64,000 bases of DNA from Chryseobacterium sp. ZHDP1 (GCF_018603435.1 NZ_CP075682.1:3844001-3908000); one strand, 5' to 3'; positions 35,207 through 44,733 are shown, numbered from the stretch's first letter. The notes: generated by a model from the sequence alone, not told the origin. Program-made: numbers and translations.

Positions 35207-35704
35207 TTATAGATCTTTTTTACCGATTAATACCGCACCTACAATACCTGCCAGAATAAGGATGGATGCAAGCTCAAACGGCAAAACATATTCATTAAAC
35301 AAAAGTCTTCCCAGATTTTTCGTCAGACCAACACCGTTGTCTACATTTTCAACAACGATCTGTTTCTGCTGAACGCCCCTGAAAACGCCTAAAACTCCAA
35401 TTAACAAAAGTCCTGCTGTAAAAACTCCGGCAAATTTTAAAGTATTGCCCTTCTTACTTTCGTCTTGTTTATTAAGGTTAAGCATCATCAGAATGTAAAG
35501 GAACAATACCATGATCGCTCCGGCATACACAATAATCTGGATAATCGCAAGGAACTGTGCATTCAGAAGGATGTACATGCCCGCAATAGAAAACATCGTA
35601 ACAATTAATGACAAAACAGCATACAGAGGATTTCTCGCAAAAACGAAGTAAACCGCACTTGCCACTGCTAAAAACGCCACCAAGAAAAATAAAAACTGAT
35701 CCAT
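35207..35704 (-). CDS. nuoJ: NADH-quinone oxidoreductase subunit J
   Basis: 165 residues, five helices. IIQIIVYAGAIMVLFLYILMML is the family signature near residue 55. It shares one base with nuoI. Confidence 0.95.
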   Translation of the reverse strand: MDQFLFFLVAFLAVASAVYFVFARNPLYAVLSLIVTMFSIAGMYILLNAQFLAIIQIIVYAGAIMVLFLYILMMLNLNKQDESKKGNTLKFAGVFTAGLLLIGVLGVFRGVQQKQIVVENVDNGVGLTKNLGRLLFNEYVLPFELASILILAGIVGAVLIGKKDL

Positions 35705-36261
35705 TATTTTACCGCATTTTTTTGTTTCTCGGATTGTCTTTCAGTGATGTCAATCCTTTCATTTATTTTTTCCACCAATTTATCTTTTCCGTAAATGAAA
35801 GAACCTCTGTTGGTTTCCACGTCCACCAATCTGTCGGTAAGATAGATCGCAGATTTCGGACAGGCTTCTTCACACATACCACAGAAAATACATCTCAGCA
35901 TATTAATTTCATATACCGATGCATATTTTTCTTCTCTGTAAAGATGCTTTTCTTCTTTGGTTCTTTCAGCAGCAGTCATAGTAATTGCTTCTGCAGGACA
36001 TGCTACCGCACAAAGTCCGCAAGCCGTACATCTTTCTCTGCCTTCTTCGTCTCTTTTCAAAACGTGCTGACCTCTCCAGATATCTGCTCTCGGTTTCTGT
36101 ACTTCCGGATACGAGTATACTGCGGGAGCACCTTTTAATACGGTTCTTACAGCATGCTTAAATGTAATCCCCATTCCTGTAAAAATCGCAGGTAAGTAGA
36201 TTTTTTCAGCAAGGGTCATTTCTTTATTAGAAACAACTTTTGATCTGTTCGTAAGTTTCAT
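35704..36261 (-). CDS. nuoI: NADH-quinone oxidoreductase subunit I
   Basis: 185 residues. Two [4Fe-4S] motifs, CTACGLCAVACPAEAI and CIFCGMCEEACPKSAI, carry the N6a/N6b clusters of the peripheral arm. It is separated from nuoH by 128 bp holding a perfect 15-bp hairpin. Confidence 0.96.
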   Translation of the reverse strand: MKLTNRSKVVSNKEMTLAEKIYLPAIFTGMGITFKHAVRTVLKGAPAVYSYPEVQKPRADIWRGQHVLKRDEEGRERCTACGLCAVACPAEAITMTAAERTKEEKHLYREEKYASVYEINMLRCIFCGMCEEACPKSAIYLTDRLVDVETNRGSFIYGKDKLVEKINERIDITERQSEKQKNAVK

Positions 36262-36345
36262 TTAATTATAGATGTTAGATGTTAGACATTAGATTTTAGA
36301 CGAATCTTGCCTGTTATCTTAATTTTTAATATTCTATTCATACAC

Positions 36346-36378
36346 AAACCTTATAGGTTTTTAAAACCTATAAGGTTT
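36346..36378. repeat. perfect inverted repeat in the nuoH-nuoI gap
   Basis: AAACCTTATAGGTTT and AAACCTATAAGGTTT are exact complements (15 bp) around TTA. It lies inside the operon with no long T-run on the coding strand, so it may be an RNA processing or stability element, or a mobile palindrome. Confidence 0.75.
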
Positions 36379-36389
36379 AGATACATTAA

Positions 36390-37454
36390 TTAATTTCCAA
36401 ATGCTAAAATTACAGCACCTGTAATTAATAAGTTGACCAATGCCATCGGAATCAGAGTTTTCCATCCTAAGTGCATTAATTGGTCATATCTGAATCTCGG
36501 AAGTGTCCATCTGATCCACATAAAGATCAGAATTCCGATGATGGTTTTAATTAAAAACGCCACAATACTTAAAATTCCGGCAGTATTTTCTCCCCAGTTT
36601 TGAGTAACCCATTCAATTCCGGGATAATTGTAACCTCCGAAGAACAGAACAACCATGAAAGCATTCGAAATAAACATATTCACGTATTCACCGAACATAT
36701 ACAATCCTAATTTCATGGAAGAATACTCTGTAGAATATCCTGTTACCAATTCAGATTCACACTCAGGTAAATCGAAAGGGTGTCTGTTGGTTTCTGCCAA
36801 AGCCGCTACAATAAATACTAAGAAAGCAATCGGCTGATAGAAAATATTCCAGTTAAGACCCGAAACCCAAGGAATGAATCCCCATAGTTTTCCGTTTGTC
36901 TGGCTTTCCGTAATTTCTTTTAAGTCTAAACTTCCTGTCATCATAATGATAGAAAGCAAAGCCAATCCCATTGCCAATTCATAAGAAATCATCTGAGAAG
37001 AAGCACGGATCGCTCCTAATAATGAATATTTGTTGTTAGAAGCCCAACCTCCGATCATAATTCCGTAGACTCCGATGGAAGCCATTCCGATGATGAATAG
37101 TACACCAACATCGATGTTTGCCACCTGAAGATCGTAAGAAGTACCTGCAATATTTAAACTTTTACCCCAAGGAATAACTGCTCCTGTGATTAATGAAATA
37201 AACATCACCAAAGCCGGTCCCAGTACGAAAAGGAATTTTTCTGCATTGGCAGGGGTAAAATCTTCTTTAAAGAAAAACTTTCCACCGTCGGCTAAAGGCT
37301 GAAGCAATCCGAAAGGTCCTGATCTGTTGGGACCAATTCTGTCCTGCATGATAGAAGCTACTTTTCTTTCTGCCCAGGTAGAGTAGGCTGCAATCGTTAA
37401 CGAAAGCAGGAAAAGCGCAAATACAAGTATAAGTTTAAATGTAAGTAAATCCAT
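36390..37454 (-). CDS. nuoH: NADH-quinone oxidoreductase subunit H
   Basis: 354 residues, about eight helices; connects the quinone site to the membrane arm. ERKVASIMQDRIGPNRSGP near residue 29 and AETNRHPFDLPECESELV near 220 are diagnostic. Confidence 0.96.
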   Translation of the reverse strand: MDLLTFKLILVFALFLLSLTIAAYSTWAERKVASIMQDRIGPNRSGPFGLLQPLADGGKFFFKEDFTPANAEKFLFVLGPALVMFISLITGAVIPWGKSLNIAGTSYDLQVANIDVGVLFIIGMASIGVYGIMIGGWASNNKYSLLGAIRASSQMISYELAMGLALLSIIMMTGSLDLKEITESQTNGKLWGFIPWVSGLNWNIFYQPIAFLVFIVAALAETNRHPFDLPECESELVTGYSTEYSSMKLGLYMFGEYVNMFISNAFMVVLFFGGYNYPGIEWVTQNWGENTAGILSIVAFLIKTIIGILIFMWIRWTLPRFRYDQLMHLGWKTLIPMALVNLLITGAVILAFGN

Positions 37455-37533
37455 TCTGAATTTTAGATTTTAGATTCTAGATTATAGATTGTAATTCATT
37501 TAAAATCTATAATTTAAAATTTATAATTTAGTA

Positions 37534-38532
37534 TTATTTTTCGTCTTTTTCACTGATTTCCTTTGCCATCGGATTGTCTAAAACTCTCAGTTCATCTTTA
37601 GGCTTTTCGTAGTGGTTCAATGAAATTACTGAGTGTCTGTCGATATGTCTCGGACCTTCAATGTTCCAGTCAGAAAGTTCTTTTCTGTCGAAACGGCAGG
37701 TGTCGCAGATAAATTCTTCAACTTCTCCCCACTGATCTTTTCTTGCGGTAACTCTCACGATTTCATCGCCCTTCATCCAGACTACAGCTTTTCCGGAACA
37801 TTTATCACATTTGCAGGTAGCGTTCATCGGTTTTGTAAACCATACTCTGCTTGAAAAACGTGCTGTTCTGTCGGTTAATGCTCCTACAGGACAAACGTCG
37901 ATTACGTTTCCGATGAAATCATTATCCAAAGCTTTATTTAAGTAGGTTGAAATTTCAGCGTGATCTCCTCTGAACAAAATTCCGTGTTCTCTTTCTCCGG
38001 TAAGCTGGTTTGCAGCGAGTACACATCTTGCACAAAGAATACAACGGTTCATATTCAGTTTGATGTGCGGACCCAAATCATCGGCATCGTACGTATTTCT
38101 TTCGAACTCCGTTCTGGTTTCAAGATTTCCATGTTCATACCCTAAATCCTGAAGGTGACATTCTCCCGCCTGATCGCAGATAGGGCAGTCTAAAGGGTGG
38201 TTTACCAAAAGGAATTCGGTAACTGCTTTTCTTCCTTCCTGAGCTTTTTCAGAAGTAAGATTTTTTACTTCCATCCCATCCATAACGTTGGTTCTGCAGC
38301 TTGCCACCAATTTCGGCATAGGACGCGGATCTGCTTCAGATCCTTTGGAAACTTCCACAAGGCAGGTTCTGCATCTTCCGCCACTGGTTTCCAGTTTGCT
38401 GTAGTAGCACATTGCAGGAGGTACAGATTTTCCGCCGATTTGTCTTGCAGCTTCCAGAATAGAAGTACCCGGCAAAACTTCAGTAGTCTGTCCGTCTATC
38501 GTTATTTTGAATTTTTTAACCTCTTCGCTCAT
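37534..38532 (-). CDS. nuoG: short NuoG-type iron-sulfur subunit
   Basis: 332 residues. It contains the [2Fe-2S] ferredoxin domain (CYYSKLETSGGRCRTC ... ASC), the His-Cys cluster (HPLDCPICDQAGECHLQ), a 4Fe-4S site (RCILCARC) and a further Cys region (CKCDKCSG). The large molybdopterin-like C-terminal domain of E. coli NuoG is missing. I take this as the short flavobacterial form rather than a truncation, because the end is orderly and the frame is intact. Confidence 0.9.
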   Translation of the reverse strand: MSEEVKKFKITIDGQTTEVLPGTSILEAARQIGGKSVPPAMCYYSKLETSGGRCRTCLVEVSKGSEADPRPMPKLVASCRTNVMDGMEVKNLTSEKAQEGRKAVTEFLLVNHPLDCPICDQAGECHLQDLGYEHGNLETRTEFERNTYDADDLGPHIKLNMNRCILCARCVLAANQLTGEREHGILFRGDHAEISTYLNKALDNDFIGNVIDVCPVGALTDRTARFSSRVWFTKPMNATCKCDKCSGKAVVWMKGDEIVRVTARKDQWGEVEEFICDTCRFDRKELSDWNIEGPRHIDRHSVISLNHYEKPKDELRVLDNPMAKEISEKDEK

Positions 38533-38574
38533 ATTCTATGCTTTTCGCTTTTGCCTTAGCAATTAAGCTCTGTT

Positions 38575-39459
38575 TTAATTATACTTTTTTGTATTAAATG
38601 TATATCCTATTCCGGCAAGAACCTGTCCGAAAACAAAATCCTGTCTGGCTTTATCCGGTTTATTATTTAATGTCGTTTTAATGTCCCACATATTGATGTA
38701 TCCGGCTTTTACTTCTGCTCTTAGCATCCAGTTTTTCCAGAATACAAGGTTAAGACTGGATCTTAAATCGGTTCCCATTCCGGCAACGTGAAAACGGTCG
38801 CTTCTCTCGTTACCAAAAAGCTTTACATTACTTTTCGGAAACATAAACCCAATTCCGGCTCCATAAGACCATACCAGATCAATGTTCTTTTTATGAACTA
38901 GATTTTTGTATTTTTCAAGCCCTACGTTTTCATAATTTAATCCGTCTGTATGCTCAAAAGTAAGGAACTTTTCATCAGCAAGATTTACCTGCCCGTTCTG
39001 TACCATGGCTGCATATTTCGGATCTGAAATATTTCCTGAGAACCCAACCGTCTGATCCTGGTTCATTACATATTTCATATGATCAATTCCTAAAACCAAA
39101 GCTAAATTATCTTTAATAAAATAACCAAGTCTGAAATTATATTGTGTCACTGTAAACCAACTTGGATCGAAATAAACAATTCCGAATTTTGTTGGTCTGT
39201 CTTTCGCAGAGACATTGTTTAACTGAAAATCATAACCGTTTCCTGAGAAATGAATGTCAGAATTGCTGTAAGCCGCTCTGTTCCATCCGTAGAAAACGAA
39301 AACCTGACCTTTTTTGCTTAAGGGTAAAGGTTTTTCTTTCTTTTCAGCTTTGTATGGAGTAGCCTCCAGTTTATATTCTTTTTCTTCTAATGTATCTTTT
39401 TTTACCTGTCCGAAAACAAAACCCGACATCATTAGACCTAATGCCAATATCTTTTTCAT
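38575..39459 (-). CDS. outer membrane beta-barrel protein inside the nuo cluster
   Basis: 294 residues. A signal peptide ends near GFVFGQ, then a Lys/Glu-rich stretch and a beta-barrel-like sequence with alternating aromatic and polar residues (FVFYGWNRAAYS, FTVTQYNFRLGYF, LRAEVKAGYIN), ending GIGYTF. No domain name applies. It starts one base after the nuoF stop and ends 42 bases before nuoG, so it is clearly co-transcribed with complex I although it cannot be a core subunit. Confidence 0.75.
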   Translation of the reverse strand: MKKILALGLMMSGFVFGQVKKDTLEEKEYKLEATPYKAEKKEKPLPLSKKGQVFVFYGWNRAAYSNSDIHFSGNGYDFQLNNVSAKDRPTKFGIVYFDPSWFTVTQYNFRLGYFIKDNLALVLGIDHMKYVMNQDQTVGFSGNISDPKYAAMVQNGQVNLADEKFLTFEHTDGLNYENVGLEKYKNLVHKKNIDLVWSYGAGIGFMFPKSNVKLFGNERSDRFHVAGMGTDLRSSLNLVFWKNWMLRAEVKAGYINMWDIKTTLNNKPDKARQDFVFGQVLAGIGYTFNTKKYN

Positions 39460-39460
39460 C

Positions 39461-40819
39461 TTAAGCGTTCTTCTCTACAGCAGGAATTGGATCTGCATAA
39501 TGTGCTAAACCGTAATTTTGTGTCTGAGACAATTCTGGGTTTTTGATGTGCCATTCGAATTCATCTCTGAAGTGACGAATAGCCGCTGCAACAGGCCATG
39601 CTGCTGCATCACCTAACGGACAAATTGTGTTTCCTTCGATTTTTCTTTGGATATCCCAAAGTAGATCGATGTCTTCCATTTTTCCTTCTCCTTTCTCGAT
39701 TTTCTTTAAAATCTTGTACATCCATCCCGTTCCTTCACGGCAAGGTGTACATTGTCCGCAACTTTCGTGATTGTAAAATCTCGCTAAAGTCATGGTATGT
39801 TCTACGATACACTGATCTTCATCCAAAACGATGAACCCTCCTGAACCCATCATGGTTCCGGTAGCAAATCCACCGTCAGCCAAAGATTCATAGTTCATGT
39901 ATCTTGGTTCTCCGTTTACGGTTTTTAATAATAAATTGGCAGGAACAATCGGAACTGAGCTTCCTCCCGGAATACAGGCTTTTAATCTTTTTCCGTCCTT
40001 AATACCGCCGCAATATTCTTCAGAGTAAATGAATTCTTCAACCGTAATAGTCATGTCGATTTCATAAACTCCAGGTTTGTTGATGTTTCCACAAGCTGAA
40101 ATTAATTTCGTACCTGTAGATCTTCCCACTCCTATTTTAGCGTATTCAGCTCCTGTAATTTCAATGATTGGAACAACGGCCGCAATAGATTCAACGTTGT
40201 TTACTACCGTTGGTCTTTCCCAAAGTCCTTTTACAGCAGGGAATGGCGGTTTCAGTCTCGGATTTCCTCTTTTACCTTCAAGAGATTCAAGCAATGCAGT
40301 TTCTTCACCACAGATGTATGCTCCACCACCTCTTTGAACGTAAATTTCGCAATCGAAACCGGTTCCTAAAATATTTTTACCTAAAAATCCTGCTGCCTTA
40401 GCTTCTTCAATTGCTTCTTCAAGAATATCCGGAATCCATGAATATTCTCCACGGATGTAGATATAAGAAACATTGGAACCTAAACAGTATGATGAGATCA
40501 GCATTCCTTCGATCAGTAAGTGAGGAAGAAACTCCATCAGATATCTGTCTTTGAATGTTCCCGGTTCAGATTCATCGGCATTTACAACAAGGTGTCTCGG
40601 AACGCCTTCCGGCTTTGCAAGGAAACTCCATTTCATTCCTGTTGGGAATCCTGCTCCACCACGTCCACGAAGTCCTGAAGCTTTTACTTCTTCAAGAATT
40701 TCGTCAGGAGTCATTTTTAAAGCCTTTTCAGCAGCTTCGTAACCGCCGTTTTTACGGTAGGTTTCAAAGTAGCGGATGCCTTCAATATGTGCGTTTTTAA
40801 GTAAAAGTTTTTTACTCAT
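39461..40819 (-). CDS. nuoF: NADH-quinone oxidoreductase subunit F
   Basis: 452 residues; binds NADH, FMN and the N3 [4Fe-4S] cluster. GRGGAGFPTGMKW near residue 50, NADESEPGTFKDR near 80, CGEETALLESLEG near 170 and ESCGQCTPCREGTGW plus the last Cys in NTICPLGD are all present. Confidence 0.97.
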   Translation of the reverse strand: MSKKLLLKNAHIEGIRYFETYRKNGGYEAAEKALKMTPDEILEEVKASGLRGRGGAGFPTGMKWSFLAKPEGVPRHLVVNADESEPGTFKDRYLMEFLPHLLIEGMLISSYCLGSNVSYIYIRGEYSWIPDILEEAIEEAKAAGFLGKNILGTGFDCEIYVQRGGGAYICGEETALLESLEGKRGNPRLKPPFPAVKGLWERPTVVNNVESIAAVVPIIEITGAEYAKIGVGRSTGTKLISACGNINKPGVYEIDMTITVEEFIYSEEYCGGIKDGKRLKACIPGGSSVPIVPANLLLKTVNGEPRYMNYESLADGGFATGTMMGSGGFIVLDEDQCIVEHTMTLARFYNHESCGQCTPCREGTGWMYKILKKIEKGEGKMEDIDLLWDIQRKIEGNTICPLGDAAAWPVAAAIRHFRDEFEWHIKNPELSQTQNYGLAHYADPIPAVEKNA

Positions 40820-40921
40820 TGTTATTTGCTTCTTGCAATAGGCTTTTGGCTTCTTGCATTAATTATGATTAAACGTTAAGTGAATAATTTAAAATCTAAA
40901 ATGTAGAATTTAAAATTTCTG

Positions 40922-41431
40922 TTAGTCTAAAGCGATCTGTCCTTCTCTGCAAAGATCAAGGATCTCGTCTACTTTTTCTATCGTTAAATTTTCATGGAAA
41001 AATTTTCCAAGCTGCATCATCGGAGCATATCCACAAGCTCCCAGACATTCAGCAGGTTTTAAAGTAAACATTCCGTCTTCCGTGGTCTGTCCGTCTTTAA
41101 TGTTCAGTTTTGTACGGATATGGTCTAGGATTTTTTCACTTCCCGAAACCATACAAGGTCCGGTTCTGCAAACTTCCAGAACATATTTACCTACCGGCTT
41201 CATGTTGAACATGGTATAGAAAGTAGCTACTTCATAAACTTCGATAGGTTTGATACTCAATAATTCTGCAACATAATCCATTACCGGAACGTCTAACCAG
41301 CCTCCGAATTCTTTCTGTGCCAAATGAAGTACAGGAATAAGGGCAGATTTTTGTCTTCCTTCAGGATATCTTGCGATGATTTTATGTACCTGTGCTAAAC
41401 TTTCCGGTTTAAAAGCTATTGTTTCGCTCAT
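40922..41431 (-). CDS. nuoE: NADH-quinone oxidoreductase subunit E
   Basis: 169 residues. The N1a [2Fe-2S] ligands are in CRTGPC near residue 87 and CLGAC near 128. EVATFYTMFN is another family signature. Confidence 0.95.
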   Translation of the reverse strand: MSETIAFKPESLAQVHKIIARYPEGRQKSALIPVLHLAQKEFGGWLDVPVMDYVAELLSIKPIEVYEVATFYTMFNMKPVGKYVLEVCRTGPCMVSGSEKILDHIRTKLNIKDGQTTEDGMFTLKPAECLGACGYAPMMQLGKFFHENLTIEKVDEILDLCREGQIALD

Positions 41432-41470
41432 ATTTAAAGATTTTAGATTTTAGATTTTAGATTTTAGATG
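41432..41470. repeat. low-complexity TAGATTTT repeat in the nuoD-nuoE gap
   Basis: About four direct repeats of AGATTTT in tandem. Similar TAGATTTTAGAT or AAAATTTATAATTT runs occur in other nuo gaps (36262-36300, 37455-37530, 40890-40920, 43920-44020), suggesting a shared sequence family between these genes. Confidence 0.55.
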
Positions 41471-41569
41471 AAAATCTTAGTTCTAAAAATCTTATCAATT
41501 TTGATATTAATTTATATTTAAAGAGTTTAGATTAATTTAAAATTTATAACCCAAAATCTATAATTTCTT

Positions 41570-42793
41570 TTATGCGTCTAATTCTCCCGCAATAATATTC
41601 ATACTACACATCGTAACGATCGCATCTGAAATTACAGAACCTGTAATCATTTCAGGATACGCCTGATAGTAGATGAAACAAGGTCTTCTGAAATGCAGTC
41701 GGTAAGGGCTTCTTCCGCCATCACTCACCAGATAGAAACCTAATTCTCCGTTTCCGCCTTCTACAGCATGGTAAACTTCACCTTTAGGTACATCTGTTTC
41801 TCCCATTACAATTTTGAAATGGTAAATGAGTGCTTCCATTTTCTTGTAAACATCTGCCTTTTCAGGAAGATAGAAATCCGGAACATCCGCGTGGAATGGT
41901 CCTTCAGGAAGGTTTTCGTATGCTTGTTTGATGATTTTGATAGATTCCCAGATTTCCTGCTGACGAACCATGAAACGGTCGTAGGTATCTCCGGAAGTTC
42001 CCACCGGAATGATAAAGTCGAAATCCTGGTAAGAAGAATAAGGCTGCGCAACTCTCACGTCATAATCCACACCTGTTGCACGTAAATTAGGACCTGTGAA
42101 ACCATAGCTTAATGCTCTTTCTGCAGAAATAGATCCTGCTCCGATGGTTCTGTCCATAAAGATTCTGTTTCTTTCTAATAATGTACAGAATTCTTTGAAT
42201 CTTGGCGGGAACGTTTTAAGGAAATCCTTTAATAACTCATGGAATTTTGGAGTGAAATCTCTTTCAAAACCTCCGATTCTTCCCATATTGGTCGTCATTC
42301 TAGCGCCGCAGATCTGCTCATACATATCGTAGATACGTTCTCTTTCGATGAACATATAAGTAAGACCGGTGATTGCTCCGGAGTCCATTCCCGTTACACC
42401 GTTACAGATCAGGTGATCTCCGATCCTTGCAAGCTCCATTAAAATAACACGCATATAGTCTACACGTTTAGGAACTTCAACGCCGATTAGTTTTTCAACC
42501 GTCATGTGCCAACCTAAATTGTTAATCGGCGCAGAACAGTAATTCATACGGTCGGTAAGGGTAGTGATCTGAGAGTAGTTTCTTCTTTCTGAAATTTTCT
42601 CAAATGCTCTGTGGATATATCCCACAGTCTGCTCTGCATGAAGGATTCTTTCTCCGTCCATCGTTAAGATATTCTGGAAAATACCGTGCGTTGCAGGGTG
42701 GGTAGGTCCTAAATTGAGGGTGTATAACTGTCCGTCAATCTGTTCCTTACTTTCGTATTGGTTGAGTATATTAGATAATGAGTTATCTTTCAT
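41570..42793 (-). CDS. nuoD: NADH-quinone oxidoreductase subunit D
   Basis: 407 residues, quinone-site subunit. NLGPTHPATHGI near residue 28, DRMNYCSAPINNLGWHMTVEKL near 80, SGDTYDR near 258 and the GELDA C-terminus fit the family. It is separate from nuoC, unlike the NuoCD fusion of E. coli. Confidence 0.96.
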   Translation of the reverse strand: MKDNSLSNILNQYESKEQIDGQLYTLNLGPTHPATHGIFQNILTMDGERILHAEQTVGYIHRAFEKISERRNYSQITTLTDRMNYCSAPINNLGWHMTVEKLIGVEVPKRVDYMRVILMELARIGDHLICNGVTGMDSGAITGLTYMFIERERIYDMYEQICGARMTTNMGRIGGFERDFTPKFHELLKDFLKTFPPRFKEFCTLLERNRIFMDRTIGAGSISAERALSYGFTGPNLRATGVDYDVRVAQPYSSYQDFDFIIPVGTSGDTYDRFMVRQQEIWESIKIIKQAYENLPEGPFHADVPDFYLPEKADVYKKMEALIYHFKIVMGETDVPKGEVYHAVEGGNGELGFYLVSDGGRSPYRLHFRRPCFIYYQAYPEMITGSVISDAIVTMCSMNIIAGELDA

Positions 42794-42857
42794 AATGATT
42801 GCTTTTAGCTATTTGCTTCTGGCTATTGGCTTGCTGCCATTGGTGCCATTCGCTTTT

Positions 42858-43352
42858 TTATCTTCCGAACATGCTGTCGTTCTTATCCGTTCTTGTTCCG
42901 TCTTCCAAACGATATTCTTTCAGCATCGGGTGGTAACCAAGATCTTCCATATTTAAAATAGGTCTCAGATCCGGATGTCCTTTAAATTTGATTCCGTAGA
43001 AGTCATACGTTTCTCTTTCCATCCAGTTGGCTCCTGCATACAGTTCCACTAAAGAATCTACCTCGATGTTTTCTCTGGACATGAATATTTTCAGACGTAA
43101 TCTGAAGTTCGTCATCATGTTGTGCAGGTGATAAACCACGCCGATTTCCTTTTCCGGAAACTCAGGGTAATGGATTCCGCACACATCGGTAAGGAAATTG
43201 ATTTCCAGTGATGAATCTTTCAGATAGTGAACGATTTTCTTCAGGTCTTCCTTTTTTACCTCAATCGTCAGCATTCCGTAAGGCTCTGAACTTGCAATAA
43301 CAGACTCCGGAAATTCTCTTGTAATTGCTTCTAATACAAATTCGTTTGTCAT
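42858..43352 (-). CDS. nuoC: NADH-quinone oxidoreductase subunit C
   Basis: 164 residues. NWMERETYDFYGIKFKGHPDLRPI is the diagnostic segment near residue 110. It starts four bases after the nuoB stop. Confidence 0.95.
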   Translation of the reverse strand: MTNEFVLEAITREFPESVIASSEPYGMLTIEVKKEDLKKIVHYLKDSSLEINFLTDVCGIHYPEFPEKEIGVVYHLHNMMTNFRLRLKIFMSRENIEVDSLVELYAGANWMERETYDFYGIKFKGHPDLRPILNMEDLGYHPMLKEYRLEDGTRTDKNDSMFGR

Positions 43353-43356
43353 TCCG

Positions 43357-43917
43357 TTAGTTGCTAATATTGTAAGAATCTAGTAATTTCTGATATTCAG
43401 GCATATCTCTTCTTCTGATGCTTTCGCTTTCTGCCAAAGCCTGAACCTGCATTACGCCCTCAATAATCTGTTCAGGTCTCGGAGGACATCCCGGAACGTA
43501 AACGTCTACCGGAATAATTTTGTCAATACCCTGTAAAACAGAATATGTATCAAAAATACCACCGCTGGAAGCGCAGGCTCCAACTGCAACTACCCATTTC
43601 GGTTCTGCCATCTGAGTGTATACTTCTTTCAGGACAGGTCCTAATTTTTTGGATATTGTTCCGCAAACCATCAACATATCTGCCTGTCTTGGAGAGAAAG
43701 AGTTTCTTTCCATACCAAATCTGGAAGCATCGTATGTTGGATTCAGCGTAGCCATAAACTCAATACCGCAACAAGAGGTTGCAAATGGTAACGGCCAAAG
43801 AGAAAATTTTCTTGCCATCCCGATTACACTGCTCAGTTTCGTTGCGAAAAACCCTTCTCCTTCAAATCCTTCCGGAGCAGGTGCATCTGTTCTTATTACT
43901 GGTTTGTTATCTGACAT
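43357..43917 (-). CDS. nuoB: NADH-quinone oxidoreductase subunit B
   Basis: 186 residues, carries the N2 cluster next to the quinone site. Ligands are in SCCGIEF near residue 48, VGACASSGG near 113 and PGCPPRPEQ near 143. Confidence 0.97.
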   Translation of the reverse strand: MSDNKPVIRTDAPAPEGFEGEGFFATKLSSVIGMARKFSLWPLPFATSCCGIEFMATLNPTYDASRFGMERNSFSPRQADMLMVCGTISKKLGPVLKEVYTQMAEPKWVVAVGACASSGGIFDTYSVLQGIDKIIPVDVYVPGCPPRPEQIIEGVMQVQALAESESIRRRDMPEYQKLLDSYNISN

Positions 43918-44021
43918 TTTAGTAGATTTTAGATTTTAAATTTTAGATTCTAAATTATTGTTAATGTAAACTTTAATCGAAAATCGCCATCTAAAATTTG
44001 TAATTTAAAATTTATAATTTC

Positions 44022-44393
44022 TTATTTATCCCAATCTAAAGCGCCTCTTTTCCACACATAGAAAAATGCCATGAAAAAGATTGCCACGAATGTAAGAACG
44101 GCAAGGAATCCTTCCATTCCGAATTCTCTGAAGTTTACTGCGTACGGATAAAAAAATACGATTTCAATATCGAATAATACGAATAATACCGCCGTCAAAA
44201 AGTACTTAATGGAAAACGGTGTTCTTGCATTTCCTTCTACCGGGACTCCACACTCCCAGCTTTGGTTTTTCACAGAATTTCCTTTTTTCTGTTTCGGACC
44301 TAAAAAATGCGCTCCAAGCAAAGAAATGGCTACGAAACCGATCGCAACACCTGCTTGTATAAGGATTGGAATATAACTTTCAGGTAAATTCAT
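44022..44393 (-). CDS. nuoA: NADH-quinone oxidoreductase subunit A
   Basis: 123 residues, three helices. SWECGVP near residue 45 and FLTAVLFVLFDIEIVFFYPYAV near 66 are family signatures. First gene of the operon, with its own promoter box. Confidence 0.95.
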   Translation of the reverse strand: MNLPESYIPILIQAGVAIGFVAISLLGAHFLGPKQKKGNSVKNQSWECGVPVEGNARTPFSIKYFLTAVLFVLFDIEIVFFYPYAVNFREFGMEGFLAVLTFVAIFFMAFFYVWKRGALDWDK

Positions 44394-44416
44394 TTTTGCA
44401 TTATTATCTCAATTTG

Positions 44417-44424
44417 CAAATTTA
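44417..44424 (-). promoter_or_regulatory. -7 promoter box of the nuo operon
   Basis: The minus strand reads TAAATTTG, 23 bases before the nuoA ATG. It is the only clear TAnnTTTG box I found at the head of a nuo gene. Confidence 0.6.
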
Positions 44425-44514
44425 GCGAATAAACAAGAAAGCATGAAATTTATGAGGTTAAAAGTGGCTCCAAAATAGGCAAAACGGATAATTTAGAATC
44501 ATTAAAAATAACAA

Positions 44515-44691
44515 TTATTTTTTCATTTTTCTAATGAGAGAATACGCCATAAAGGAAATATAGGCAAAAAGGAGACTTGCGTAGATAATATTCACCGCCG
44601 TATTGGTTCTGTCGTCCGGTAACTGGAAAAATAAATTGTATGCAATAAATCCGGCAATTAAAATTCCGAAAATGATGAGTTGTGGTTTCAT
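44515..44691 (-). CDS. small membrane protein, 58 residues
   Basis: A complete short frame beginning MKPQLIIFGILIAGFIAYN with two hydrophobic helices (about 5-22 and 34-52) and a basic C-terminus (LIRKMKK). No known domain. It lies between nuoA and the GNAT gene on the same strand, about 40 bases after the latter stop, and may be co-transcribed with it. Confidence 0.6.
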   Translation of the reverse strand: MKPQLIIFGILIAGFIAYNLFFQLPDDRTNTAVNIIYASLLFAYISFMAYSLIRKMKK

Positions 44692-44733
44692 ATTTTAAAA
44701 CTTACAATAAGTCTACTTTTTGATGATGAAAAA

